NCBI GenBank assembly: GCA_965204655.1
Contig: OZ241998.1
Location: 248,001-312,000, forward strand
Direction of reading: 5' to 3'
From: CATQHL01 sp965204655
Lineage (GTDB): Bacteria > Actinomycetota > Acidimicrobiia > Acidimicrobiales > CATQHL01
Length of the DNA: 64,000 bases
The translations under genes and the position numbers were made by a program. Positions within the stretch are counted from its first letter, which is position 1. Each line of letters begins with the position of its first letter. The notes beneath the pieces were generated by a model, which saw nothing but the letters and a program-made list of their open reading frames with translations, was not told the origin of the DNA and made no database searches. Positions 36,027 through 44,476 of the stretch are shown here, piece after piece.

Positions 36027-37331
36027 CTAGAATGCTTTGAGTTGTTTGGAGTCCTCTTGCCCGGTGAGTGGGTTTACCATTGGGGGCACTTTGGCTGGGC
36101 GATTGTCAAAGTACAGGTCGATAGACCAGAGTTGGAGGCGCGGGTAGTCCATTGCGCCGATTTTGAGATCGGCCATGCCTAGCGCAACTTTTTTAGCCGT
36201 GGGGCTTGAAAATGGTTCCAGAGTGATGAAGATACCTGCTGCCGCCTCTTGGTCTTCTATCTCCCTAGCGAAAGCTTTTACTTGATCAACGTTTGGGACG
36301 CCACCCTTCACCTGAGCAAGTAAGAGGGTTGAATCATGATTATCAGGGGTAGTGACAAGGTGCCCCCTGCCATCTATTCCACCGTCTGCAACTTGTCGGT
36401 CGTTTGGCGCGAGGCCGGGGATTCTTGTTATCGCCCATTTTTCAAAGTCAAATGGACGATCTTTGGCTAAGCGACGGGCTGCGGCGAGATTGACAGGGAT
36501 GCCGTGAATTGGGAATTCAACACCGGGAAATCTCTCCTTGCGAATAACATCGATAGCAAGAGGCGAAATGTCAATCCCAACCCAGTCCAGACTTAAATTT
36601 CTTGCTGCTTCTATAGTTGTTCCGCAACCACAAAATGGATCTAAGACCAGATTTCCTCTGGCGGAAGAAGCTTTGATGATTCTTTCAAGCAGCGCGACGG
36701 GTTTCTGAGTGGGGTAATCAAGGCTCTCATTATCATTTGTTAAATTGTTTATATCAGTCCATAAATTTCCAAGTGGCTTGCCCTTGTAGTCTCTTGCATA
36801 TGACTTCCTCAATGGACGCTTGCCATCTCTCCAGATAATCTCGCCCTTATTGTCCATTTCAATCAGCTTTTCTTTTGACACTCGCCATCCCGAGGGATGA
36901 GGATTGCTCACCCCCTTGTATTCGTAGCACAAGTTTGGCCGTGCCCCCATTGACGGCTGACGAAAAAGCGGAGTACCTGTGTTATATCGGCCTCTAGAGT
37001 CTTCTTCAGGAAATTTTACCTTCATTTCTTCTTCTGAGAGAATTCTGTATATTCCATTGAACTGCGATTTCGCAGACTTGCCGTAGAACAGGATGATGTC
37101 ACAGTCATTTCCGAATGTCTTTGGAGCGTGCTGGCTTCCCTTTGCTCTGCCTGCTGCTCGCTGCCAGGTGATCTCATTGCGGAATTGCTTCGCTCCGAAC
37201 ACGGCGTCCATTACCGCTTTGAGGTAGTGAGAGGCTGTCGGGTCGCAGTGGAGATAGATGCTGCCTGTACCTTTTAGTACCCTGTGGCATTCTGCGAGGC
37301 GCTCTGCCATGTACGACAGGTATGCCAGCAT
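36027..37331 (-). CDS. Beta-class DNA methyltransferase with Mrr-like nuclease domain (3' part of a broken or phase-off gene)
   Basis: 434-residue open frame covering most of a site-specific DNA methyltransferase. The N-terminus MLAYLSYMAERLAECHRVL continues to IYLHCDPTASHYLK, typical of this family. TQKPVALLERII and the SAM motif I DPFCGCGTTIEAA lie near residues 210-240. The last 130 residues match an Mrr-type restriction endonuclease fold, with DGGIDGRG and QVKGG as its D...QxK catalytic residues. The real N-terminus with motif IV (DPPF) is encoded upstream in another frame (37354-37647), so this ORF alone lacks catalysis. Motif IV precedes motif I, as in beta-class enzymes. A protein holding both activities would switch both together. 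Confidence 0.8.
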   Translation of the reverse strand: MLAYLSYMAERLAECHRVLKGTGSIYLHCDPTASHYLKAVMDAVFGAKQFRNEITWQRAAGRAKGSQHAPKTFGNDCDIILFYGKSAKSQFNGIYRILSEEEMKVKFPEEDSRGRYNTGTPLFRQPSMGARPNLCYEYKGVSNPHPSGWRVSKEKLIEMDNKGEIIWRDGKRPLRKSYARDYKGKPLGNLWTDINNLTNDNESLDYPTQKPVALLERIIKASSARGNLVLDPFCGCGTTIEAARNLSLDWVGIDISPLAIDVIRKERFPGVEFPIHGIPVNLAAARRLAKDRPFDFEKWAITRIPGLAPNDRQVADGGIDGRGHLVTTPDNHDSTLLLAQVKGGVPNVDQVKAFAREIEDQEAAAGIFITLEPFSSPTAKKVALGMADLKIGAMDYPRLQLWSIDLYFDNRPAKVPPMVNPLTGQEDSKQLKAF

Positions 37332-37647
37332 TCCTGTCTCCCCAAGGGCTATATGTAGCCCCTAATAACATCGTGAGCAGGGTGGCTCACGGCTTTGCTC
37401 AAGCTTTCGACTCTTTGAATGGCTGCTTCGTCCCACTTCCATGTATCGGTGAAAGCTTGTGTTTGGGCCGTTTTGTCACCCCTGTTACCGAAGAGAATGT
37501 TGTAGTTGGCGTTTGAGTTAAAGGGTGGGTCTAGATAGATGAGGTCTACACTCTCAGATTCCCACTGCCTTTGGATATCTAAGCAATCTCCGTAGTAAAG
37601 ACTGTTTCTAGCGGGGAGAGATCCGGGGGGGGGGGGGGGGGGGGCAT
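37332..37647 (-). pseudogene. 5' part of the methyltransferase gene: ATG, poly-C tract and motif IV, out of frame
   Basis: On the minus strand the ATG at 37645-37647 is followed at once by 20 Cs. The downstream coding frame then reads GSLPARNSLYYGDCLDIQ, continues to VDLIYLDPPFNSNANYN (motif IV), and ends HPAHDVIRGYI before a TAG. With 20 Cs the ATG is out of frame; 18 or 21 Cs would join them. No alternative start codon lies between the tract and motif IV. A second shift (one base short or two extra, at TATATAG near 37350-37357) separates it from the 434-residue ORF. With both corrected the protein would be about 539 residues. This could be a phase-off gene, a decayed gene, or contain an assembly error. 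Confidence 0.75.
37625..37644. repeat. Poly-G/C homopolymer tract of 20 bases
   Basis: An uninterrupted run of 20 Gs on the + strand, immediately after the ATG of the methyltransferase when read on the minus strand. Tracts of this length slip readily during replication and are the classic cause of ON/OFF phase variation in modification genes. The exact length in assembled sequence is unreliable. Confidence 0.9.
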
Positions 37648-37685
37648 TAGATTAGAGACTAGATGAAAGCTAGTACTCTTGCGGG

Positions 37686-37723
37686 AATTAAATCGCGCGA
37701 CTGCAACAATTAAATCGCGCGAC
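37686..37723. repeat. Two 16-bp direct repeats upstream of the phase-variable methyltransferase
   Basis: AATTAAATCGCGCGAC occurs at 37686-37701 and 37708-37723, separated by TGCAAC, period 22 (about two helical turns). The repeats lie 39-76 bases upstream of the ATG at 37647 (minus strand). The spacing suits a dimeric regulator or a controller-protein box. The rest of the gap up to gltA (37724-37929) shows no gene that can be supported. Confidence 0.6.
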
Positions 37724-37929
37724 AGACCAATTCGTGTGTTGGGGTAGAAATAAAAGGGGGACTATACAAATGGCTGCGGTAGCGCCTGGTGTCTTAGACG
37801 GGTTCTTGGGGAGGGTGTGTGGTTAACTGGCGGAGAGTTCTGGGAATTCTTCCGTTTTCAAGTCTGCGATGGTTTGCGGGTGTGCTGAGCCGGACGTGGA
37901 CGCCCCTGCGACGGGCGGGCGGTGGCGCC

Positions 37930-39198
37930 TCAGCGGTCCTGGATTTTGATGTAATCGCGCTTGGGGTGACCTACGTAGAGTTGGCGCGGGCGCGCTATGC
38001 GGGAGTTCCGCTCCATCATCTCGTTCCAGTGCGCCAGCCAGCCCGAAGTGCGCGGGATAGCAAATAGCACGGTGAACATGGTGGTGGGGAAGTTGAGGGC
38101 TTGATAGATGAGCCCGGAGTAGAAGTCCACGTTGGGATACAGACGGCGGCTCACGAAGTAGTCGTCGGCCAAGGCCACTTCCTCAAGCTTGAGGGCGATG
38201 TCCAGCAGCGGGTTCTTGCCAACGTGAGCGAAGACGTCGTCTGCGGCCTCCTTGATGATCTTGGCCCTCGGGTCGTAGTTTTTGTAGACCCTGTGGCCGA
38301 AACCCATGAGGCGGGTCTTCCCGCTCTTGACGTCGGAAATGAAGCCGTCCACGTTCTCGAATGAGCCGATTTCGTTCAGCATCTTCAGCACGGCTTCGTT
38401 CGCTCCGCCGTGACGAGGGCCGTACAGCGCCGCACAAGCTGCAGCCACCACCGAGTAGGGGTCGGCGTGCGAACTCCCCACCACTCTTGCTGTGGTGGTT
38501 GAGCAGTTCTGGCTGTGATCGGCGTGCAGGATGAACAAAATATCGAGCGCGCGGCTTATCGCCGGGTGGCATTCGTAGCGCGGTTCAGCTACACGGAAAA
38601 TCATAGAAAGGAAGTTCGTGGCGAAGTCCAGATCGTTGTCGGGATAGACGAAAGGCATCCCGATAGAGAAGCGGTGGGCGGCGGCGACCATCGTCGGCAC
38701 TTTGGCGATGAGCCGCACTATCTGGTTTCTCCTGATTTCCGGGTCGTCTACCTGCTTGGCCTCGGGGTAGAAAGCAGACAGCGCCGCAATTGAGGAGATG
38801 AGCATCCCCATCGTGTGAGCGTCGTATCTGAAGGCCTCAATAAAGCGCTTGAGGAAGTTCTCGTGGATATAGGTGTGGAGGGTGATTTCTTCTTGCCAGG
38901 CTTCGTATTCCTGCTTGTTGGGGAGATCACCGTTAAGAAGGAGGTAAGCCACCTCTAGATAGGTGGAGCGCTCCGCGAGTTGTTCGATGGGGTAACCCCG
39001 ATAACGCAGGATTCCTTCGCTCCCTACTATCTCAGTGATTGCGCTTTTTCCTATGGAGGTATGGCTGAAGGACTCGTCAGAGAACCAGATGCCGCCTAGG
39101 AGTTTCGCCCACTCTTTGGATTCCACGCCACCGTTTTGGATCGGAATTTCCACGGAACGGCCGTTCCTGTTGTCTGTGATGGTGATGGACTCGGTCAA
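37930..39198 (-). CDS. gltA: Citrate synthase
   Basis: 422-residue hexameric-type citrate synthase condensing acetyl-CoA and oxaloacetate. Landmarks: FSDESFSHTSIGKSAITEI and RYRGYPIEQLAE near the N-terminus, LHADHSQNCSTTT with a substrate His, GPRHGGANEAVLKML, the catalytic-loop GFGHRVYKNYDPRAK, and VDFYSGLIYQAL with the catalytic Asp. The TTG start (MTESITITDN) has an AGGAGG ribosome binding site. It closes the restriction-modification island and is transcribed in the same direction as it. Confidence 0.95.
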   Translation of the reverse strand: MTESITITDNRNGRSVEIPIQNGGVESKEWAKLLGGIWFSDESFSHTSIGKSAITEIVGSEGILRYRGYPIEQLAERSTYLEVAYLLLNGDLPNKQEYEAWQEEITLHTYIHENFLKRFIEAFRYDAHTMGMLISSIAALSAFYPEAKQVDDPEIRRNQIVRLIAKVPTMVAAAHRFSIGMPFVYPDNDLDFATNFLSMIFRVAEPRYECHPAISRALDILFILHADHSQNCSTTTARVVGSSHADPYSVVAAACAALYGPRHGGANEAVLKMLNEIGSFENVDGFISDVKSGKTRLMGFGHRVYKNYDPRAKIIKEAADDVFAHVGKNPLLDIALKLEEVALADDYFVSRRLYPNVDFYSGLIYQALNFPTTMFTVLFAIPRTSGWLAHWNEMMERNSRIARPRQLYVGHPKRDYIKIQDR

Positions 39199-39285
39199 GA
39201 ATCCTCCTGCTTCTTCGGCTGGCCTGCTTCAGCCTCGTTGTTGGAGACTTCGACTTGAACTACGTTCATCCAAGTCAGACAGATA

Positions 39286-39299
39286 CTAGTCGCGACTAG
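39286..39299. promoter_or_regulatory. 14-bp perfect palindrome upstream of gltA
   Basis: CTAGTCGCGACTAG is a perfect palindrome about 88 bases upstream of the gltA TTG. On the minus strand it runs into TAGTAT, a possible -10 box. It may be an operator in the gltA promoter, in the 133-base gap before the carboxylase gene. Confidence 0.4.
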
Positions 39300-39331
39300 C
39301 GGATGGGAATTGGAACGATGAGACATTGGAA

Positions 39332-40681
39332 CTACAGAGGAATGTTCTCGTGGCGGCTCGTGGGGACGTCCTCCCGTTTAGTGCTCAGCACCTCGAGCGA
39401 TTCTGCGACGACTCTGCGTGTCTGCGACGGGTCGATGACAGCGTCGATCGAGCCGCGTTCCACCGCTCTGTAGGGGTTCAGCAGGTGCTCCGTGTATTCG
39501 TCTTCCAGGCTCTGTCGGTCTTCCTCTGCGACGCTGCGGTGCAAAATCTCCACCGCCCCCTTGGCTCCCATGACCGCAATCTCGGCGGTCGGCCACGCAT
39601 ATGCCAGGTCGTTGCCCATCTGCTTGGAATCCATCACGATGTAGGCCCCTCCGTAGGACTTTCTCAGAGTCACGCAGACGCGGGGCACAGTGGCGCGCGC
39701 ATAGGCAAACGCCAACTGAGCACCGTGACGGATCATGCCCCTCCACTCCAGGTCCTTCCCAGGCTGGAAGCCCGGGGTGTCTACGAAGGTGACGATGGGC
39801 AGGTTGAAGGCGTCGCAGAAACACACGAAACGAGCCCCTTTCTGCGAGGCGGCGATGTCGAGCGTTCCGGCCAGCGACTGGGGCTGGTTGGCCACCATCC
39901 CCACAGTCCATCCGTCGATCCGGGCCAGAGCGGTCACCAGGTTTGACGCCCACCCGCCTCGTACCTCAAGCAGTGTGTGTGGGTCGGCTACCTCTTCTAG
40001 GATCCTTCGCACGTCGTAGCTTCCGGTCGGAGAGTCCGGCACCTTCTCGGCGATGTTCGGCGTGTCCCAGTCATGATTTTCCCCCTCGCCCTCGTAATAT
40101 CGCTGCGGCAACTCGTCCACGTGGGATGGAAGCAGCCGCAAGAGACTTTCAACGGCGGCCTTGGCAGCGTCAAGATCCGCTACCAAGAGCGAGGCGACCC
40201 CGCTGCTTGCGGCGTGAACGTCCGAACCCCCGAGACGATCCACCTCTATCTCCACGCCTGTGAACAATTTCACCATCCCCGGCCCGCTTACAAAGGCATA
40301 GCTCTCCTCAACCATGATCACGAAGTCGGCCAGCCCCAGCAGCAGAGCGGGACCTGAAACCGCTGGACCTTCAACGCACATGATCACCGGCACCACGCCA
40401 GAGCACTTCACCAGCGATCTGGCAGCCAGCCCCCAGCCGTGCACGGCGGTGACGCCTTCGCCGACGTCCGCTCCGGTCGACGACACGAACCCCACGATCG
40501 GAAGCCGCTTCTCCATGGCGAGATCCACGGCGGCCTGCAACTTCTTGCCGACTCCGAGCGTGATGGAGCGGTTCGGCTCTTCTCCTCCGATCTGCAGCAC
40601 AACCGCAGAGCAGCCGCCGATGGATTCGACCGATGCCTCGGCGGAAACTCGAGAGCGCGAACGCAGGTCGACGGGACTCAT
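39332..40681 (-). CDS. Acyl-CoA carboxylase carboxyltransferase (beta) subunit
   Basis: 449-residue carboxyltransferase of the propionyl/acetyl-CoA carboxylase beta family, crotonase fold duplicated. The N-terminal half has LPIVGFVSSTGADVGEG and the oxyanion-hole GPAVSGPALLLGLAD. The C-terminal half has TFVDTPGFQPGKDLEWRGMI and KSYGGAYIVMDSKQMGND, AWPTAEIAVMGAKGAVEILH, typical of the group. It is somewhat shorter than the usual 510-550 residues at the N-terminus. No biotin carboxylase alpha subunit is in the window. The product could be malonyl- or methylmalonyl-CoA; sequence alone does not decide. Confidence 0.88.
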   Translation of the reverse strand: MSPVDLRSRSRVSAEASVESIGGCSAVVLQIGGEEPNRSITLGVGKKLQAAVDLAMEKRLPIVGFVSSTGADVGEGVTAVHGWGLAARSLVKCSGVVPVIMCVEGPAVSGPALLLGLADFVIMVEESYAFVSGPGMVKLFTGVEIEVDRLGGSDVHAASSGVASLLVADLDAAKAAVESLLRLLPSHVDELPQRYYEGEGENHDWDTPNIAEKVPDSPTGSYDVRRILEEVADPHTLLEVRGGWASNLVTALARIDGWTVGMVANQPQSLAGTLDIAASQKGARFVCFCDAFNLPIVTFVDTPGFQPGKDLEWRGMIRHGAQLAFAYARATVPRVCVTLRKSYGGAYIVMDSKQMGNDLAYAWPTAEIAVMGAKGAVEILHRSVAEEDRQSLEDEYTEHLLNPYRAVERGSIDAVIDPSQTRRVVAESLEVLSTKREDVPTSRHENIPL

Positions 40682-40850
40682 GACGGCTCAATGAGGCTAG
40701 CCGCGCCAAGGCGGCCTAGCTTTTGCCCGGCGCTCACCGGGACTTGCTCAGGTTTATCCGGCCAGCCTCTAACAGCGGCTTCCGTCGGGGGATGCCTAAC
40801 CGCTTCGGAGATTGCTGGCAGCGGTGCTTCAGCGGGAAAACGCCCAAATC

Positions 40851-40863
40851 TAGACTAAAAGTA
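40851..40863 (+). promoter_or_regulatory. Leaderless -10 element of the M20 hydrolase gene
   Basis: TAGACT (40851-40856) seven bases before the ATG at 40864, with no ribosome binding site. This spacing repeats at proA, folP2, the DUF35 gene and the Fic gene. It supports ATG 40864 over the upstream start at 40723. Confidence 0.45.
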
Positions 40864-42108
40864 ATGAGAACTTCCGAGCTGAGAATCAACCCCGAAAGAC
40901 TCATGGACCGCCTAGCTTCCCTCGCCGAGATCGGGGACACGGGCGACGGAGGCTGCTGCCGACTGGCTCTTACCGACGAAGACCGCGCCGGGCGCGACCT
41001 TGTGGTGAGTTGGATGCATGATCTGGGAATGTCGGTCAGCATCGACGTGGTCGGCAACGTGGTAGCCACCTACGGGGGCGAGACGGGCGAATCTGGGGTC
41101 ATGTGCGGCAGCCACATAGACACCGTACGAACCGGCGGACGCTACGACGGCAATCTGGGCGTCTTGGCTGGCTTGGAGGTGGTAGAGACCCTCAGCACAG
41201 CAGGGATATCCCTGCGCCGCCCCGTCTCAGTGGCCTTTTTTACTGACGAGGAGGGGTCGCGCTTTCCGCCCGACATGCTGGGCAGCCTCACCTTCGTGGG
41301 CGGGATGGCCACCGAGGACGCCCTCGATGCCACCGACGTTGAGGGAGTTCGGCTGGGGGATGAACTGATGCGCATCGGCTACATGGGGCAGGCTCCGTGT
41401 CCTGCGCCGTCGCCGTTCGCTTTCGTGGAGCTGCACATCGAACAGGGCCCCATTCTCGAGTACGAGGGTGTGACCATCGGTGCGGTGACAGGCGTTCAAG
41501 GCATTTCCTGGACGGAGGTCAAGGTGTCAGGCCAAGCCAACCACGCCGGGACGACTCCGATGCCGCACCGCCGCGACGCCTGCTACACGGCGGCTGAAGT
41601 AGCTATCCAGGTCCGCCGGATCGCCGAAGAGATAGGGGGCACCCAGGTAGCCACCGTGGGTTCCTTGAGGGTTCACCCCGACCTAGTCAACGTCGTGCCG
41701 GGCAGGGCTCGTCTCACGGTCGACCTGCGGAACACCATTGAAAGCGAACTCCAGCGGGCGGAAGAAATGCTCTTTGATTACCTTGATCGGTTGACCGAAG
41801 AGGAGGGTGTGCAGCTGGAGGCCAACTCGCTGGCCCGCTTTGAGCCTGTCTATTTTGACGAGCGGGTCGTGGCTCTAGTCGAATCCACCGCCCGGAGGCT
41901 AGGTCACAGCGTCAAAAGGCTGCCTTCGGGGGCAGGCCACGACGCCGGAATGCTCAGCAGAGTCTGTCCTACGGCCATGATCTTCGTGCCCAGCGTGAAC
42001 GGGCTGAGCCACAACCCGGGAGAGTTCACGCACCCTTCCGACTTAGCAGCCGGAGCGGACGTGTTGCTGCAAGTTGTGGTGGAACTCGCTGGATTAGAGA
42101 AGTGGTGA
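40864..42108 (+). CDS. M20-family Zn hydrolase (N-carbamoyl-amino-acid hydrolase/allantoate amidohydrolase type)
   Basis: 414-residue dimetal amidohydrolase. Metal ligands are in MCGSHIDTVRTGGRYDGN, FTDEEGSRF, ELHIEQGP and AGHDAGML, all typical of the hydantoinase/carbamoylase family (HyuC/AllC). Family enzymes cleave N-carbamoyl amino acids or allantoate to release ammonia and CO2. The substrate is not determinable here; no hydantoinase or allantoinase is adjacent. The start is at ATG 40864, where homology begins. An open frame extends back to 40723 without family support. Convergent with the P450 that follows. Confidence 0.85.
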   Translation: MRTSELRINPERLMDRLASLAEIGDTGDGGCCRLALTDEDRAGRDLVVSWMHDLGMSVSIDVVGNVVATYGGETGESGVMCGSHIDTVRTGGRYDGNLGVLAGLEVVETLSTAGISLRRPVSVAFFTDEEGSRFPPDMLGSLTFVGGMATEDALDATDVEGVRLGDELMRIGYMGQAPCPAPSPFAFVELHIEQGPILEYEGVTIGAVTGVQGISWTEVKVSGQANHAGTTPMPHRRDACYTAAEVAIQVRRIAEEIGGTQVATVGSLRVHPDLVNVVPGRARLTVDLRNTIESELQRAEEMLFDYLDRLTEEEGVQLEANSLARFEPVYFDERVVALVESTARRLGHSVKRLPSGAGHDAGMLSRVCPTAMIFVPSVNGLSHNPGEFTHPSDLAAGADVLLQVVVELAGLEKW

Positions 42109-42129
42109 CGCAAAAGGCCGGGCAGGCCG

Positions 42130-42143
42130 GGCGCCCGGGCGCC
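42130..42143. terminator. GC-rich palindrome between convergent genes
   Basis: GGCGCCCGGGCGCC is a perfect palindrome between the hydrolase and P450 3' ends (60-base gap). It can form a hairpin on either strand but has no T-tract, so it is a weak terminator candidate. Confidence 0.3.
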
Positions 42144-42168
42144 TAGCTACCTAAGGCAAGACCGCAGT

Positions 42169-43395
42169 TTAGGCGGGTTTAAACAGCAGGTCGACCGACT
42201 TAGGGCCGCGTGTGAACACTCCGGTTTCCTCGGCCTCAAATCCTGGCGCAAAGGACATCTCGGGCAGCCTGTCCAGCAGGGCGTCCATCGCCACCTCGAC
42301 TTCCACCCTCGTGAGGTGTGCGCCTACGCAGAAGTGCCGTCCCAGTGCGAACTCGACGTGATTGGCAGCTGCGTTGAAGGCTTTCTCCACGTTGAGGTCG
42401 CTGCGGTGGATGTCGAAGACGTCGGGCTCGTGGAACTGATCGGGATCGCGGTTGGCTGACCCCAGCACGCACGCGATGGTGCCGCCCTCTGGAACGACGC
42501 CTCCGGAAAGCTCGGCGTCGACCTCTGCTTGACGCATGATCATCTGCACTGGCCCGGAGTGTCGCAAAGTTTCGGCTAGAGCCGGAGTGATAAGCGAGCG
42601 GTCCTCCCGTACGGCGTGGAACTGCTCGGGGTTTTCAAGCAGGCGGCAGACCATGCCAGCTAGCGCTTTGTCGGTCGTCTCGCCTCCGGCGCTCACTAGC
42701 AGGCTCGTGAAGGCGCGTACTTCCCAGTCCTCCATGCTGATGCCGTCCGAGGATGCGGTCAGCATCTTCGACAATAGGTCTTCGCCTGGGTTTTTCCGCC
42801 TCTCGGCGATGATGGGAGTCAGGTAGTCGGCGAACTCTGACTGTGCCTGCAGCCCTAGGCGCTCGACTTCGGGGTCGCCAGCGAAGTTGGACTGGAAGTC
42901 AATGCCGAGGTCGACCCAGTGTCGGAATGTCTCGTGGTCTTCGAGCGGCAGTCCGATCATGTACATGATCACGTCGAGTGGAAACGGCTTGGTGAACTGC
43001 TCCCGAAGGTCGACTTTTCCGTCGGCCTCGAAACGGGAGATGAGTTTGTCCACCGTCAGCTCAATGATCTCCCGCACACGTTCCTGAAGATAGGAGCCGC
43101 GGAACTGCGGTCCCACGATGTTGCGGTGGGCTGAGTGATCTCGCCCGTCGAGCTGCAGCATGGTGCGGCCTCCGTGAAGAGGCTCGTTCTGCCACTCGTA
43201 GTTCCGGCTGGAGAAGGACTCCCCGTCTTTGAACACCCTTTCCACGTCTTGATAACGCGAGACCATCCAGAAACCGGACTTTTCGTGAAGGTAGAGAGGG
43301 TAGTGCTCCCTCATTTGAGTGTAGAAAGGGTAGGGGTTGGCGTCGAACTCCGCGGAGAGGATGTCCGGAGGAGCGGGGGCTTCAATCGTGGTCAT
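42169..43395 (-). CDS. Cytochrome P450 (first of three)
   Basis: 408-residue soluble P450 monooxygenase. The oxygen-activation helix has AGGETTDK, the ExxR core is ETLRHSG, and the heme loop is FALGRHFCVGAHL with the axial Cys near residue 356. The ATG has an AAAGGAG ribosome binding site. It is a close paralogue of the P450 at 48947: both start DILSxxFxxxPYP and share RDHSxxRN and PxFRGxxLQ. Electrons probably come from a ferredoxin such as the one at 63181. Substrate unknown; aliphatic or terpenoid hydroxylation is plausible in this context. Confidence 0.92.
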   Translation of the reverse strand: MTTIEAPAPPDILSAEFDANPYPFYTQMREHYPLYLHEKSGFWMVSRYQDVERVFKDGESFSSRNYEWQNEPLHGGRTMLQLDGRDHSAHRNIVGPQFRGSYLQERVREIIELTVDKLISRFEADGKVDLREQFTKPFPLDVIMYMIGLPLEDHETFRHWVDLGIDFQSNFAGDPEVERLGLQAQSEFADYLTPIIAERRKNPGEDLLSKMLTASSDGISMEDWEVRAFTSLLVSAGGETTDKALAGMVCRLLENPEQFHAVREDRSLITPALAETLRHSGPVQMIMRQAEVDAELSGGVVPEGGTIACVLGSANRDPDQFHEPDVFDIHRSDLNVEKAFNAAANHVEFALGRHFCVGAHLTRVEVEVAMDALLDRLPEMSFAPGFEAEETGVFTRGPKSVDLLFKPA

Positions 43396-43559
43396 TTAGG
43401 ACTCCTTTCTAGAGCGGCTTAAGTCGGTCTAAATCGGGTTAATTTGGGGTTGGTTTGCTGTTGGCGGGCGTCCTCTGTTCGTCTGTCCCAAGCGGCTGGT
43501 GGTCGCTGCTGATCCAGGACTCCGAGTTCGCAACTCTTAGGAACTCCCAACGCCTCGAC

Positions 43560-44315
43560 TCAGGCAGTCGCCTTGGCCGCCTCTACGCTGGCGGACTGAA
43601 CTGGAGAGTGCGGGTGTTTGTACCCGGCCGCCTGACGCACCATCAAGTCCCAGGTTTGTTCCAGGTACCCCGACTTCTCGTCGATGAGCCGGCGCAAGGG
43701 CAGACGGGCCTCCTCCGGCAGTTCAGGGGCGTCGCTGCCTTCCAGGGTTACGTCCATGCGCGCCATCTGATCGAGGGTCACGTGCAGGGCGGCCGCCCGC
43801 GGCAGCGAAGAGTCGACCGTGATTCCCCCGTGCCAAGGAATCAGCACCGTGGAGCAGTTTCCGATCACTGCGCCGATGGACTCGAATTCGTCGTCGGGGC
43901 TCATCACCTGATCCTCGTAGAAGAGCGTGCAGAGGTTGTGGCGCATCTTGAGAGGGCGGGCCAGCGAGGCCAAGGCGCACACCCAGAAAGAGTGAGTGTG
44001 GACTATGGAGTTGACGTCGGGTCTCTGGCCGTAGATACCGGCGTGGAACTCCCATCCGTAGCTCACGAAGCGGTTGCCTTCCAGCAGACGGCCTTCAAAG
44101 TCGAGTTTCATTACGTCGTCGGGGCCGACCTCTCCCAGAGTGCGGTCAAAGGCGTTGATCCAGAGAGCGTCTTCTCCTTCGGAGCGCATGCTCACGTGGC
44201 CGCCTATTCCGGTGTCGCAGCCGTTAGCTGCCAGAGCCCTGCAGGCAGTGACGATGTCGGAGATCATCTTGGCTGATGCGTTGGGACCGTTGGAACCGTT
44301 AGCAGAAACTGCCAT
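43560..44315 (-). CDS. Class II aldolase/adducin-family protein
   Basis: 251-residue protein of the class II aldolase/adducin N-terminal fold. NGCDTGIGGHVSMRSEGEDALWIN and VNSIVHTHSFWVCALASL give two of the usual zinc-binding histidines; IPWHGGITVD has another His. Family enzymes cleave phosphorylated sugars or decarboxylate and hydrate small substrates; many homologues in catabolic gene clusters have no known activity. The ATG has an AAAGGAG site following an 11-bp tandem repeat (TTTCTCAAAAG twice on the + strand, 44324-44345). Confidence 0.8.
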   Translation of the reverse strand: MAVSANGSNGPNASAKMISDIVTACRALAANGCDTGIGGHVSMRSEGEDALWINAFDRTLGEVGPDDVMKLDFEGRLLEGNRFVSYGWEFHAGIYGQRPDVNSIVHTHSFWVCALASLARPLKMRHNLCTLFYEDQVMSPDDEFESIGAVIGNCSTVLIPWHGGITVDSSLPRAAALHVTLDQMARMDVTLEGSDAPELPEEARLPLRRLIDEKSGYLEQTWDLMVRQAAGYKHPHSPVQSASVEAAKATA

Positions 44316-44361
44316 TTTGCTCCTTTCTCAAAAGTTTCTCAAAAGTTATCCGATAGTGAGG

Positions 44362-44391
44362 ATTATATTCGAAGTAATTGGTGTAACTTCA
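44362..44391 (-). promoter_or_regulatory. Promoter candidate for the aldolase-like gene
   Basis: On the minus strand TGAAGT (44391-44386), an 18-base spacer and a perfect TATAAT (44367-44362) lie about 47 bases upstream of the ATG at 44315. The transcript would carry the AAAGGAG ribosome binding site. Confidence 0.45.
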
Positions 44392-44476
44392 GGATACTCG
44401 TCTGCCGACTTCCCCTTCTAGGCGTTTCGAGCTAAGGGAAGCAGCCACTCCAGCAGCGGCGGCGTTACCAGTCCTG

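Noticed and set aside
37322..37516. 64-codon + strand ORF across the methyltransferase break
   Set aside because: Antisense to the N-terminal methyltransferase fragment, whose DPPF motif and family match are clear.
37770..37826. 18-codon ORF (MAAVAPGVLDGFLGRVCG) with a GGGGG stretch upstream
   Set aside because: Too short, no homology judgement possible, and the start context is weak.
37819..38067. 82-codon + strand ORF overlapping gltA
   Set aside because: Antisense to the conserved C-terminus of citrate synthase.
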